NCBI GenBank assembly: GCA_029261215.1
Contig: JAJDBT010000016.1
Span: forward strand, 1 to 64,000
From: Nitrospirota bacterium
Lineage (GTDB): Bacteria; Nitrospirota; Nitrospiria; SBBL01; JAADHI01
Reading direction: 5' to 3'
Length of the DNA stretch: 64,000 nucleotides
In this document: positions 1 through 10,436 of the stretch, piece by piece
Layout: each line of letters begins with the position of its first letter
Position numbering within the stretch: position 1 is the first letter of the stretch
The notes under the pieces: generated by a model
Database searches by the model: none
Seen by the model: the letters and a program-made list of their open reading frames with translations, nothing else
What the model was told of the DNA's origin: nothing
Position numbers and translations under genes: made by a program

Positions 1-1
1 A

Positions 2-574
2 AACCAGCAGCGTGCAGCAAAACGATTGGCGATTGTGTTGCCGATTGCCGTCATGCTCATTTTTCTCTTTTTATTCACCACCTTCAATTCCATCCGGCAA
101 GCCGGACTGATCCTCTTGAATATTCCCTTCGCCATGATTGGTGGCATCGTCGCCCTGTATTTCTCGGGGCTTTATCTTTCGGTGCCGGCTTCTGTGGGTT
201 TTATTGCCCTTTTTGGGATGGCGATTATGAACGGCATCGTCATGGTCAGTTATTTTAATCAACTGCGTGAAGAAGGATTGTCGGTGCAGGAATCTGTGCT
301 TCAGGGTGCAGAGCGGCGGCTTCGACCCGTGCTGATGACGGCGATCACGACCGGCTTGGGCCTGATTCCCTTGTTGCTGGCGACAGGGCCAGGGTCTGAA
401 TTACAAAAACCGCTGGCAGTCGTGGTCATTGGAGGGCTTTTGACCTCCACACTCTTAACCCTGATTTTATTACCCACCCTTTACGCCTGGTTTGAAGGAC
501 GTGCTGAAACCAAGCTCAAAAAGAAGGAGACCCGCGATGAAATGTTTGACCTTAATCGTCCACGCCTCGGCTAA
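2..574 (+). CDS. Heavy-metal efflux RND transporter permease (CzcA/CusA type), 3' portion only; 5' end lies outside the window
   Basis: Open frame from the window edge; RND C-terminal transmembrane region (GLILLNIPFAMIGGIVALYFSGLYLSVPASVGFIALFGMAIMNGIVMVSY ... RRLRPVLMTAITTGLGLIPLL). Confidence 0.92.
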   Translation, partial: NQQRAAKRLAIVLPIAVMLIFLFLFTTFNSIRQAGLILLNIPFAMIGGIVALYFSGLYLSVPASVGFIALFGMAIMNGIVMVSYFNQLREEGLSVQESVLQGAERRLRPVLMTAITTGLGLIPLLLATGPGSELQKPLAVVVIGGLLTSTLLTLILLPTLYAWFEGRAETKLKKKETRDEMFDLNRPRLG

Positions 575-845
575 GCGCGATGTGGCCGACCGGCTCAGAA
601 ATATCCCCGGCGTCAGCGGATTCACCCTTGTGCCCTGTGAAGGACACTCCGCCGAAACGAGGCAGGATGCGTTTCAAAGTGTCCGGGACCGGGTCGAGGG
701 CTATGTGCCTCGGGTGCGCGTCGATGTTGTCCTGGAGGATGCACAAATCACATCTGTCATTGAGACCCTTAAAAAAGGGGGACCGGAGGGCGCCCGAATC
801 GGTATCTGGTTTGTAAGTGATATTCACGAAAGCGGCACACTTTAG
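537..845 (+). CDS. DUF3240 / PII-like small protein typical of HME-RND operons
   Basis: MKCLTLIVHASAKRDVADRLRNIPGVSGFTLVPCEGHS...; overlaps the end of the RND gene. Confidence 0.75.
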   Translation: MKCLTLIVHASAKRDVADRLRNIPGVSGFTLVPCEGHSAETRQDAFQSVRDRVEGYVPRVRVDVVLEDAQITSVIETLKKGGPEGARIGIWFVSDIHESGTL

Positions 846-861
846 AAAGAGGAGCACAACG

Positions 862-1653
862 ATGAGAATTAAATCATTCAAAATAATGGCCACGACATTC
901 ATCCTGGCCCTGATTCCTGTATGGGCAATGGCACACGGTATTTCCGAATCGGACAAACAGGCCATGATTGACGGCGGTTATGGGCAATATGTGTGGCTGG
1001 GTGCCAGTCACATGCTCACAGGCTACGATCATCTGCTTTTTATTTTCGGAGTGATCTTTTTTTTGACGGGCTTTCGGGATATTGTTAAATTCATCACCGT
1101 CTTTACCGTCGGCCACAGTCTGACCCTGGTTTTTGCCACGATTTTCAGCATCTCCGCGAATTATTTTCTGGTGGATGCGGTCATCGCCCTCAGTGTCTGT
1201 TACAAAGGCTTTGATAATCTGGACGGATTTAAAAAATATCTCAAAATGCCCTCTCCCAATCTACTGTGGGTGATTTTTTGTTTCGGGCTGATTCATGGTT
1301 TTGGGCTTTCAACCCGCCTTCAGCAACTGCCCCTGGGAGAAAGTGGATTGATTTTACGCATCCTTTCTTTTAATGTGGGGGTCGAATTGGGACAGGTTAC
1401 CGCGCTCAGCATCATGTTAGTTTTAATTATCGGATGGCGAAGATCCAATTCCTTCAAACAATTCAGCACGGTTTCAAATGCCGGATTGATTCTCGCCGGG
1501 GCCTTTTTGTTTTTGATGCAAATGCACGGGTACACCCATACCACCGATCCAGACAGCTTTGGATTTAGCACAGACAACCATTTTCACGAACACAAACAAA
1601 TGGAAGAAAAGATCATCGAACAGCAACAACAACGACATGACTCAATTTTTTAG
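862..1653 (+). CDS. HupE/UreJ-family membrane protein
   Basis: Signal-like N-terminus, multiple TM segments, 'GASHMLTGYDHLLFIFGVIFFLTGFRDIVKFITVFTVGHSLTL' motif; His-rich C-terminus. Confidence 0.85.
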   Translation: MRIKSFKIMATTFILALIPVWAMAHGISESDKQAMIDGGYGQYVWLGASHMLTGYDHLLFIFGVIFFLTGFRDIVKFITVFTVGHSLTLVFATIFSISANYFLVDAVIALSVCYKGFDNLDGFKKYLKMPSPNLLWVIFCFGLIHGFGLSTRLQQLPLGESGLILRILSFNVGVELGQVTALSIMLVLIIGWRRSNSFKQFSTVSNAGLILAGAFLFLMQMHGYTHTTDPDSFGFSTDNHFHEHKQMEEKIIEQQQQRHDSIF

Positions 1654-1662
1654 GAGAATGAC

Positions 1663-2013
1663 ATGAAAAAAATATCAGCGGTTTTACTCGTATTATTTAT
1701 ATTTTCAAGTACTCTGGTTTTTGCCGGCCCCGGTGGCGGCGACCACAGCCATGAACCCACTGCACCCATTTCAGAAGAAGAAGCCTTGAAAGTTGCAAGC
1801 GATGTGGTGGCGAGTAACGTCAAAAAAAGAAAGCTGGATGAATCCTGGGGCGCGGTCAAACCCACAAAAGTCATCCAGAAAACCTTTAAGGAACAACCGG
1901 AATGGGTTGTCACCTTTGACAATGCCAAAATAGAAGATAAAAACAAACAAACTTTGTATATTTTTCTAAGTTTATCCGGCCATTATCTCGGTGCCAATTA
2001 CACGGGAAATTAA
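1663..2013 (+). CDS. Small secreted protein, DUF6488-like, in the metal-efflux operon
   Basis: MKKISAVLLVLFIFSSTLVFAGPGGGDHSHEPTAPISEEEAL...; signal peptide, 9 bp after the previous gene. Confidence 0.6.
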   Translation: MKKISAVLLVLFIFSSTLVFAGPGGGDHSHEPTAPISEEEALKVASDVVASNVKKRKLDESWGAVKPTKVIQKTFKEQPEWVVTFDNAKIEDKNKQTLYIFLSLSGHYLGANYTGN

Positions 2014-2076
2014 GGTCCGCCTTCGTTAAAAAAACAGGCTGACCGTTACACTCCACAAGTGTCATCACTCACCTCA

Positions 2077-2103
2077 AGTCGAGGGCTTAAGAAGCCCTCG
2101 ACT
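2077..2103. terminator. Hairpin downstream of the metal-efflux operon
   Basis: AGTCGAGGGCTT-AAG-AAGCCCTCGACT, 12-bp perfect stem. Confidence 0.5.
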
Positions 2104-2440
2104 GCTTAAAACCCTTTCAGGTCGCCAGACCTAAAAGCACTGTACCCGATTCCGTAATTCTTCCCGTATCAGTGATATTTAAATCCCACAATTTTGTCCA
2201 ACCTTTCAATCGCAATTCGAGTTCGAAACGAAGTAATTTTTGAAGCTAGGAACTGTCTAGAAAAACGGGGTCAATTCAGTTGACTTATCGTAGTGTCAGG
2301 CATATAAAACCTGTGTCATTGTGCCCTTAGATTGGTGATAACTGGAAACGAGCAAATTTGCCCGCTTACCGCACCAATATTGCCTTATCAGGGCAAATAG
2401 GCAAGTTAATCAATGGTTAGGTTTCACAATTTAGGAGCCC

Positions 2441-2842
2441 ATGTTGCCAATCGATCCCGCAAAGTTCGCCTGTAACGAAGCGTGGCTGCTGTTTCAACTT
2501 AATGATGCCCCGGTGCAAACGGAATCAGACGGTGATTTTAATGCCTTTGCCATCATGGAAGTTGCAACAGGTGTGATTCTCGGCATGGAGTTGGTTCGAG
2601 TCGCCGAACCAGAGATATCTGAGTTTCAATCAAGAAAGTTGATGACCGCAGCGGAAGCGCAAGCCGGCTCACGGCCACAAAGGCTATTCATTGATTTGGA
2701 GCGTGAAACGGGGAATCTATCCTCAGTTGCAGCTGTAATGGGTATCAGAATTGAGCGTGTACCATCTGACGAACTGAAGCCTATTTCACGAGAGGCAAGA
2801 GAGGGGTTTTCGGCGCATGTTTCAGGTGGTCGAATACAATGA
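2441..2842 (+). CDS. Hypothetical protein
   Basis: 133-aa ORF with plausible composition; no family recognised with confidence. Confidence 0.45.
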   Translation: MLPIDPAKFACNEAWLLFQLNDAPVQTESDGDFNAFAIMEVATGVILGMELVRVAEPEISEFQSRKLMTAAEAQAGSRPQRLFIDLERETGNLSSVAAVMGIRIERVPSDELKPISREAREGFSAHVSGGRIQ

Positions 2843-3217
2843 AACCAAACCAGCCGCCAGACTGTGTGAAAACTCTTTTTTCGTCACTTCGACTTTCAGA
2901 TGACGAAACGCGTCCTCTCAGAACTTGCTTACTTTCCGTAAGCGTGATTTTTAAACTTTATCCAGTTCTACAAGCTTTTAAGTAGGATTACCTCACTTCG
3001 CAATCACAGTCAGCGTTTGTATGATCAAGCCTCATGTATGGGGAACTCAGGAGGTTTTTATCTGTGATTTCAATCATGTATTCCTATTTCCCAAAATTGA
3101 CACCTATTTATAGCCTGCTAAGCTTATTTTGTGGATTCATCCAGAATATACCGGTTGAATTTTTTGAGATTAGGGCAAGCCCTAATCATTAAAAAAAATG
3201 ATTATGTAAGGGGGGGA

Positions 3218-4399
3218 ATGTCATACGGTAAATTCAAATTGGGAATAATCATCTCGACCACCTTTATCTTCATCTCTGTCCCGGTTGTTAAAGCAGAAAT
3301 ACCGGGTAAGATTTCAATCGGAGGAAACTACATCGGCTTGATTAATACCTTTGATGTGGACAATAGTACTGCGGCAGACTCCGAACGGGATCAATTCGAC
3401 TTTGCGGCCAACATTGATTTTGAATGGGAGATCAATCCTGACATCATCATAACCCTCCAGCTACAAGGGGGAAGTGGGGGGGGTAGTCTCGGGCTTCAGG
3501 GTCCTGGACCAGTGGTCACCGACTTGAATGTCGCCTTTAATTTTGAAGACCAAAACTTTGTGTTTACAATGGGTTCTTTCGATGCGCCTTTCGGGGAACA
3601 GACAGAATCTCTGACAAACAATGCCGACAGTTTTCGGAACCCTTTATTATTGAATTCGATCTTTTATAGCTCATTTGGAGGAACGGTCGGGACGCTCAAT
3701 ACTTTGGGTGTAATGGGAACCCTCTCAAGGCAAGCGGCCGATATAACGCTCGCAATCACCAATGGCACTTCTGAGAGCTCAGAAAATCCAGATGGAAACT
3801 TTGGATGGGTTCTCTCCATTGGAACCGATGCTGGCCTGGAAGGGCTTCGGATCGCCGGTTCATATATGCAAAGCGATGATCTTCCGGATCCCGGTCTTTC
3901 GGGGGACATCGATAATGATAGCATGGGGGCTGATTTCCAGGGATGGCTTGTTGATGGGAGTTATACCTTCACAAAAGGGATCCAAGTGAAAGGATATTTC
4001 GGTGGAATTGAGTATAATGACGATATCTCCAGCACAAAAGATAAAGTTAGTATCTGGATGGGAGAGACTAGCTATAGAAAAGGAAAATGGCAAATTGCCG
4101 CCCGTTTATCAGGGTGGGATCCTGCCGACGACAATGGAGATGGACTTCTCGTCGGCCCCATACCGAACCCCGGGTTAAACGCCGGGTTCCCAGTCGATAA
4201 TACCCCTCCGAACACCCCCACAACCCCTGGGCCGAATGTGGACCAGAGTGTCATGCGCCTTCAGGTTGGTTTTTCCTGGGCGCTTAAGGAGAACCTTGTC
4301 ATAAAAACAGAATATGTTCAGGATGATTATGACAAGGCAAGCGCTGGAAAACTCGGAGACCTCTCAGGGGTCATTCTTTCTTTGAATGGGCGGTTCTAA
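3218..4399 (+). CDS. Outer-membrane porin-like beta-barrel protein
   Basis: Start taken at MSYGKFKLGIIISTTFIFISVPVVKA (signal peptide); alternating beta-strand pattern, C-terminal aromatic (LSLNGRF). Confidence 0.75.
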   Translation: MSYGKFKLGIIISTTFIFISVPVVKAEIPGKISIGGNYIGLINTFDVDNSTAADSERDQFDFAANIDFEWEINPDIIITLQLQGGSGGGSLGLQGPGPVVTDLNVAFNFEDQNFVFTMGSFDAPFGEQTESLTNNADSFRNPLLLNSIFYSSFGGTVGTLNTLGVMGTLSRQAADITLAITNGTSESSENPDGNFGWVLSIGTDAGLEGLRIAGSYMQSDDLPDPGLSGDIDNDSMGADFQGWLVDGSYTFTKGIQVKGYFGGIEYNDDISSTKDKVSIWMGETSYRKGKWQIAARLSGWDPADDNGDGLLVGPIPNPGLNAGFPVDNTPPNTPTTPGPNVDQSVMRLQVGFSWALKENLVIKTEYVQDDYDKASAGKLGDLSGVILSLNGRF

Positions 4400-4437
4400 G
4401 GAAACGCTCATAAAGTCATGACTTTATGAGCGTTTCC
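4400..4437. terminator. Perfect 38-bp palindrome immediately after the porin stop codon
   Basis: GGAAACGCTCATAAAGTCA|TGACTTTATGAGCGTTTCC. Confidence 0.6.
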
Positions 4438-4593
4438 CGAAGATCTCTTTCAGGAAGGGTTACTTCTCTCTAATTCCCCGCTGCAAGCAGCGGGGATCAT
4501 TTATGATGTCTTTTTTTTGGGGAATGTTTATTCCCCCTTCGATACGCAAGATGATCGACCGGAGATTTTAGGAAGTGACACATCAACCCACCA

Positions 4594-7581
4594 CTATTTC
4601 ATATCAGAAGCGGCCCTATCGGTCAGAAAACATTGGCTCTGAAGCAATTCTAAAAACTGGCTTTCCGGAACCGGCTTACTAAAATAATATCCTTGTCCTT
4701 TGTCACATTTTATAGCGCGTAAGAACGCCAACTGTCTTTCGTCTTCAATCCCCTCTGCGATGACTTTCATGTTCAGACTGTGAGCCAAGGCCACGATCGC
4801 CTTGGCAATTTCTGCGTCACCTGAGTTGTCTGAAATATCGTCTATAAATGTCTTGTCAATTTTAAGTGTATCGATACAAAACCGCTTAAGGTAGGCCATT
4901 GAAGAATAGCCGGTCCCAAAATCATCCAGGGATACTTTTAGCCCCATACCATAGAACTGATCCAGGGTCTTCATCGTTAAGTCAATGTCTTTCATGGCGA
5001 TTGATTCAGTGATTTCAATATCAAGGGCTTCGGGGGTTATTCTGGTTTCATTGATAATTCCTTGCACCACATTCGGCAGGTTCTGCTGCTGGAACTGACG
5101 CGCTGAAAAGTTGACTGATACAGTAATATCAGAATGCCCAATCAGATCATGCCAGGTCTTGATCTGTTGACAGGCTTTTCGCAACACCCATTCACCCATG
5201 GGAACAATGATCCCCGTTTCTTCGGCAATGGGGATAAAGTCTAGGGGGGAAACTAATCCGATGGTCGGCCGCTGCCACCGGATTAGTGCCTCAGCCCCGA
5301 TGATGCGTGCATCCACTAAGGAGACAATCGGCTGGTAATAAACAAGAAATTCTTTGTCCAAATCTTTTAGTTGAGTTCTGATCGCGGATTCGACTTCAAG
5401 GACTCTGACCGCCTTTAAATGCATGTTAGTGTCAAACATTTTATATCGAGAGCGACCCATTCCTTTGGCCTCGTACATCGCGGTATCCGCATCACGAAGA
5501 ACATCCTCAGGTTGCTCATAACCTGTTGCACTCTGGGCGATTCCAATACTGATTGAAGTGTTAATTTCCTTGCTGCCAATTAAAAAGGGTTTTTTAAAGG
5601 TCTGTAAGATACGTTCTGCGACTCGTGTCGCATCTCTTGTGTCTGTAATGCCATCCAGTAATAACGCGAATTCATCTCCCCCCATTCTTGCGAAGGTATC
5701 ATCCGGTCGAATGATTTTATTGATCCGTTCGGGAACCAAAGTCAGCAATTCATCTCCGGCAAGATGTCCGAGACTGTCATTTACGATTTTAAAACGATCT
5801 AAATCCATAATAAGAACGGCAAAAAGAAAACCCTTGTCCCGCTTTGTATTCTTAAGGGCCTGCTTGAGTCTGTCCATAAAAAGTACCCGGTTGGACAGGC
5901 CCGTCAGTGCATCATGAATCACATCATGCTCAAGCTGCCGTTCTACTTCTTTTCTCTGTGTAATGTCCTGGCCGGCACAAATCACAGACTCAATCGCGCC
6001 CGCGTTATCTCGAACGATGGAACCAGAGAAAAGAATGTGCAGGGTTTTATCCGATTTCACTTTATAAACCACTTCTAGATTATTAATCAGATCATCTTTT
6101 GAAAGGGCTAAAATCCGATCCACATTAAACGCGCTGTCACAAAATAATTTAGAAACAGGATGCCCAATTAACTCCTCTTCCTTGTATTCAAGCAATCGGC
6201 ATAGGGCATTGTTCACGCTTGTAATGATATTTTCAGCCGACATCACAAAAAGCGTGTCATTCATAGAGTAGAGAATTTTGTCCGTATGCAGCTTTGAACT
6301 TTCCAAGGCTAAATGTGATTCATGGAGGTTTAAGGCCATATCATTAAAGCTGTTCGAAACCGCGACCAACTCGTCATCTCCATACGCTTTGATCCGGTAA
6401 TTCAACGTCCCTTTTGCAAAGGCCTCAATTCCCTTTTTTATTTCTGAGACAGAATCCATCATGCCACTGAACATCTTATAAGTAATATGAAAAATTAATA
6501 CTGAGAGCAAGATCAGAAAGAGTACTCCATTACGGGTAGCTGAAGCGATGACCTCTAATGTCAGATTGTTTTGTTCTGTCACCTCTACCTGGCCATCTTC
6601 TATAAAATCAAGAAGCGGTTCCTTGATCTCTTCTTCGTACTTTTCATGAAACTCCTGCTCTTTTAAGATGAAGGCCTCTTTTATTTTTCCCTGATTAACC
6701 AAGGAAATAATGACGGCAGCATCGGCAATGATGCTGTCAATCTTCAGCATCAATTTGTCTAGTCTTACTAAATCCTCTTCTTCTCCCTCGACTCCATGCC
6801 CCATTTGCAAGTGAATAATTTTTTTAATTTGCTCCAGACGATCGATAACCTGGATACTTAAACGATTCACAGCCTTTACACTCATTTCATCTTGAAACAA
6901 GATGAAATGACTCATGTGATAGACCAGTTCGTTTAGAACAGTAAATGTTTTTCCGACCGAAAGGAAGTATTGATACGCAAGCCTTGAAGCCCTGATGGGT
7001 AAGGTCGACTCCTTGGTGCTCCAAGGAAATCGGCCTAAATTCATCAGGAGGGCATCATATCCTGTTTCTGTTTCTCGAAATTCAAAATCAATATGTTCAT
7101 CAATCCGTTTTATGAGGTCCTGATGAGTTTGGATTTTCAGCTGATTGTGAATGAGATCGTAAACAAGGTCCGGGTTTTCTATACGATCAAGAGACCAGAT
7201 CGGCTCGGTCCTTTTCAGGAAATCATTATATTGATTTTTCACCACTCCTAGGCTCTCAACATGGTCGGGTCTCACTGCCGCTCCGCCGCCTTTTTTTTCA
7301 GTAGATAAGATCGTCCGAAATGCAGTCTGCAGTTCTTCACGACTCTCTTCAAACTCAACTTGAGCCTCGTTCTCCCCCAGGAAATAGTCCATTATTTCGA
7401 TGGCCTGTAAACCGATATTCAAATTGATATTGACCAGGTTTTTCAGTTCAATGGTCGAGTCATTTAAGCGTTTAACCTGTTTTTGGGTATCGAATAAACT
7501 ATTGATGAGAAGGCTGGCGTTAAAAACCAAGATAAGAAGAACTAGCAGGAGTACTACAGAAAGCTTTTTTTTAATGCTCAA
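4594..7581 (-). CDS. Membrane-anchored HAMP-PAS-GGDEF-EAL cyclic-di-GMP protein
   Basis: PAS region, GGDEF motif 'ARMGGDEFALLL', EAL motif 'IGAEALIRWQRP', DDFGTGYSS, two N-terminal TM segments. Confidence 0.95.
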   Translation of the reverse strand: MSIKKKLSVVLLLVLLILVFNASLLINSLFDTQKQVKRLNDSTIELKNLVNINLNIGLQAIEIMDYFLGENEAQVEFEESREELQTAFRTILSTEKKGGGAAVRPDHVESLGVVKNQYNDFLKRTEPIWSLDRIENPDLVYDLIHNQLKIQTHQDLIKRIDEHIDFEFRETETGYDALLMNLGRFPWSTKESTLPIRASRLAYQYFLSVGKTFTVLNELVYHMSHFILFQDEMSVKAVNRLSIQVIDRLEQIKKIIHLQMGHGVEGEEEDLVRLDKLMLKIDSIIADAAVIISLVNQGKIKEAFILKEQEFHEKYEEEIKEPLLDFIEDGQVEVTEQNNLTLEVIASATRNGVLFLILLSVLIFHITYKMFSGMMDSVSEIKKGIEAFAKGTLNYRIKAYGDDELVAVSNSFNDMALNLHESHLALESSKLHTDKILYSMNDTLFVMSAENIITSVNNALCRLLEYKEEELIGHPVSKLFCDSAFNVDRILALSKDDLINNLEVVYKVKSDKTLHILFSGSIVRDNAGAIESVICAGQDITQRKEVERQLEHDVIHDALTGLSNRVLFMDRLKQALKNTKRDKGFLFAVLIMDLDRFKIVNDSLGHLAGDELLTLVPERINKIIRPDDTFARMGGDEFALLLDGITDTRDATRVAERILQTFKKPFLIGSKEINTSISIGIAQSATGYEQPEDVLRDADTAMYEAKGMGRSRYKMFDTNMHLKAVRVLEVESAIRTQLKDLDKEFLVYYQPIVSLVDARIIGAEALIRWQRPTIGLVSPLDFIPIAEETGIIVPMGEWVLRKACQQIKTWHDLIGHSDITVSVNFSARQFQQQNLPNVVQGIINETRITPEALDIEITESIAMKDIDLTMKTLDQFYGMGLKVSLDDFGTGYSSMAYLKRFCIDTLKIDKTFIDDISDNSGDAEIAKAIVALAHSLNMKVIAEGIEDERQLAFLRAIKCDKGQGYYFSKPVPESQFLELLQSQCFLTDRAASDMK

Positions 7582-7787
7582 TGACCGCTCCTCAAACAGA
7601 ACCTAGGATAATAGGGTAATTTCATGTTGGGGTTCCCCCTCTCACTTAAAATTAAACCAGCAGCTTAGGCGCGACGACAACTCTGATTTCCTCAATCTAA
7701 GTATAGCGGAGTTTCTTTTAGTTGCCAGCATGAGTGTTCCACGGGAAGTCGACCTGAATTGTCCACATTTTCATAGACACTCCTGAG

Positions 7788-7980
7788 GGCTCTGTTGCAA
7801 AAAATCTTGCTGGAAGAAGCGGTAGCCATCAGATTCAATATTGGGTGTTTTGGCACAACGCCCAAAATAGGGCTCTGGTGCAAAAATTTAAAAATAAGAT
7901 TTTTGATGTCTGTAACTCTTTGAAATTACAAGAAACCACTTTCGTCAAAATCCCCAAAATCAGGTTTTTGCAACAGAGCC
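7788..7980. mobile_element. Short segment bounded by 16-bp perfect inverted repeats resembling IS6-family ends
   Basis: GGCTCTGTTGCAAAAA at 7788 and TTTTTGCAACAGAGCC ending at 7980; a third near-copy GGCTCTGGTGCAAAAA at 7871; no transposase inside. Confidence 0.55.
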
Positions 7981-8300
7981 ATCAAGGGGCTGGCTTCCAC
8001 AGCCTCACCGATGGCATAGATACAAACACAAGCGGGGGTACTCTTGTGTTTCATATCATGGGAGCTATGGCACAGTTTGAACGCTCTCTTATCGTAGAAC
8101 GCACAAAAGCGGGAATGGCTGCGGCAAAAAAACGAGGGAAGCATATAGGGCGACCACCAGCTTTGTCTTCTGGACAAATACAACATGTTCATGAACTTCT
8201 GAATCATGGCGAAACCCAAGGGGCAGTAGCAGAACGTCTAGGAGTTTCGGCTAATACCATTGGGCGAGCGGTTAGAAGACAAAAGAGATCTTGTAATTAA
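7981..8300 (+). pseudogene. 5'-truncated serine recombinase (resolvase/invertase), C-terminal part only
   Basis: GAGFHSLTDGIDTNTSGGTLVFHIMGAMAQFERSLIVERTKAGMAAAKKRGKHIGRPP...; catalytic N-terminal ~75 aa absent; homologous part begins at the inverted repeat. Confidence 0.8.
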
Positions 8301-8731
8301 TGATGTTCCGGACGAGGGCGAACGGATTATTTTGGAATAACTCACTCCTTTCCCGTCATAAAACCCTGCTGGAAAGGGAAGCCATTCGTCTTTCCATATA
8401 ATAGAGGAAAATATCTACGAATATTCAATTTTAGGTGAGCCTTAGAATTATTAAATCCGAGTAGGTAAGCTTCAGCATGGCTGGACGCCCGTTTTGCCAA
8501 AATGCTCCCTGAAACACTCAAAAACCTAGCTTCAGTCACTATACTCGGTTTGAAATGGTATTCGTTAGATTTTGAGTGTATTCGATAAATTCTAGTGTTT
8601 TTATTTTCATTAAATATAAGATGAAACATTCACCCTAAAACCCGCGATTTTAATAAAAGGATTGGAAGGTCTTCTGATTTCCTCTAAAATCTTTTCATTG
8701 AAAACATTGAACTTGAATTGAAGGAGTCTTA

Positions 8732-8896
8732 ATGACCAAGTGGGAATATAAGGCGGAGCATTTAGCGGGGGTACAGATCAACAATCAATTGAACTTCCTT
8801 GGAAAAGAAGGATGGGAGTTGGTGCATGTGACGTATCAAGCCGAAGAAGAATTCCCTTTTTTTTGTATTTTGAAGCGGCCGCTCAGTCGATTTTAA
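8732..8896 (+). CDS. 54-aa DUF4177-like small protein (below the ORF track cutoff)
   Basis: MTKWEYKAEHLAGVQINNQLNFLGKEGWELVHVTYQAEEEFPFFCILKRPLSRF; AAGGAG RBS upstream. Confidence 0.7.
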   Translation: MTKWEYKAEHLAGVQINNQLNFLGKEGWELVHVTYQAEEEFPFFCILKRPLSRF

Positions 8897-10296
8897 TGAT
8901 CGGATTTTTTAAGTGGTTTTCCCGCTATTTTATTCAGGATGCGCCCCACATTGCCAGCCGCATAAGTCCGGACGGAGAGGTCGCTATCTTTCATCATTTC
9001 TTTTAATCGGGCCAGGCTTTCCGCTTCCCCGACTTCGCCAATCGCCCGAACCGCCGTCGTTCGGACACGAGGGGCTTCATCCTCCAGCGCCTTGCTCAGC
9101 AAGGGAAGACCCTCTGCCCCCCATACCCTTCTCAGGGAGCCGATCGCGAAATGCCGCACGCCATAATCCGGGTTCAAAAGAGCCGCTTCATATAAATCAA
9201 GTCGGCTTTTTCCGAGACGTTTCAGCCCTTCTGCGGCGGAAACCCGAACCATGGGGTCGGGATCGCTGATCAATTTTTCGATACGTGATGTCGCGCGACG
9301 ATCCCCCAGTTTTCCGAGTGTGGTTGCGGCAGAGCCACGCACCGCAGCATCTTTGTCACTCAGGGCATCTTCCAGTCCTCCGTAAAATGCAGCCCTTGGC
9401 ATTTCCCCCATGGCCTCTGCGGCATACATCCGCAGCATGTCATCTTTATCCTGAAGATAGGTTTTAAGATAGGGAATCGCATCCGGATTTTGACTTCGAC
9501 CCAGGGCGGCAATGCCGGAGGCCAGCGCTTTCGCCGGGAGTTTTTCAATTTCTGCAATCAATGTCGGAAAGGCGCTTTGATCCCCGTTTTTGGACATCGC
9601 AGCCAAAGCAAGCAAACGCGCAGTGAGATCTTGATCCTGGGTAAAAGTGGCCAGCAAGTTATTGAGTGCAACGCCCTGGTGTGTTTGACCCAGGCTTGCG
9701 AGTACTTTAACGGCCGCGACACGCACCATGCCATCGGGATCGGTACCGGCGGCCATCACCAGTTTAAGGATGTCCGGTCCTTCGAGTTGGCCAATGGCCT
9801 CTACGGTAAAAAACCTGACAAAGGTCTCAGGATCTCTGAATCGCGGTAAAATCAGCGGAATGAATGCCGGATCGCCCATCTCTCCGATGGCTTTAATCCC
9901 GGCGCTGCGGACAAAAAAGTTTTCATGCTGAAGCGAAATTTTGATGATGGAGAGCATGATTTCCTGCATCAAGGGCGGGGCGATGCCGGGAGCCGTTTTT
10001 TTTACAGCATCGTGATGGGCCAGGGCCCCTGGGATGTCGTTCAAAGCAATCAGAGCCCGAATTTTCATCTCGTGCGCTTCGAGGGCATTGGGAGATGACT
10101 GCAAAATGGCTTCGCTCAAAGCCAGGGTTTGTTTGTAATCTTTTGCTGCGTAGGCCTGTTCCGCCTCGACCAGTCTTTTGTCGGATTCGGGGGTGCAGCC
10201 CACATGAAACAAAAAAAACAACAGTACGCCAAAAAGAACACACTTTACGTGAAAGGCTCGTCGCCCTTCACTTTTTTTTACCCTGTCTTTCCCCAT
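8893..10296 (-). CDS. HEAT-repeat lipoprotein with N-terminal TPR-like region
   Basis: Lipobox-like LFHVGC; repeated 'VRxxAxxALGxLGD' HEAT units. Confidence 0.85.
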   Translation of the reverse strand: MGKDRVKKSEGRRAFHVKCVLFGVLLFFLFHVGCTPESDKRLVEAEQAYAAKDYKQTLALSEAILQSSPNALEAHEMKIRALIALNDIPGALAHHDAVKKTAPGIAPPLMQEIMLSIIKISLQHENFFVRSAGIKAIGEMGDPAFIPLILPRFRDPETFVRFFTVEAIGQLEGPDILKLVMAAGTDPDGMVRVAAVKVLASLGQTHQGVALNNLLATFTQDQDLTARLLALAAMSKNGDQSAFPTLIAEIEKLPAKALASGIAALGRSQNPDAIPYLKTYLQDKDDMLRMYAAEAMGEMPRAAFYGGLEDALSDKDAAVRGSAATTLGKLGDRRATSRIEKLISDPDPMVRVSAAEGLKRLGKSRLDLYEAALLNPDYGVRHFAIGSLRRVWGAEGLPLLSKALEDEAPRVRTTAVRAIGEVGEAESLARLKEMMKDSDLSVRTYAAGNVGRILNKIAGKPLKKSDH

Positions 10297-10436
10297 TCAC
10301 TTCTCCCGAAACACAATGCTTCAGTGTAAAGTAATCCCGCTCAGAAAGACAGCGCTGAAGTACAAAGGCCGTCTAATTTGGAAGAGACATACTTCCAGAT
10401 TGAACATAAAAGGAAAACTATGTTACAAAACGCTTC

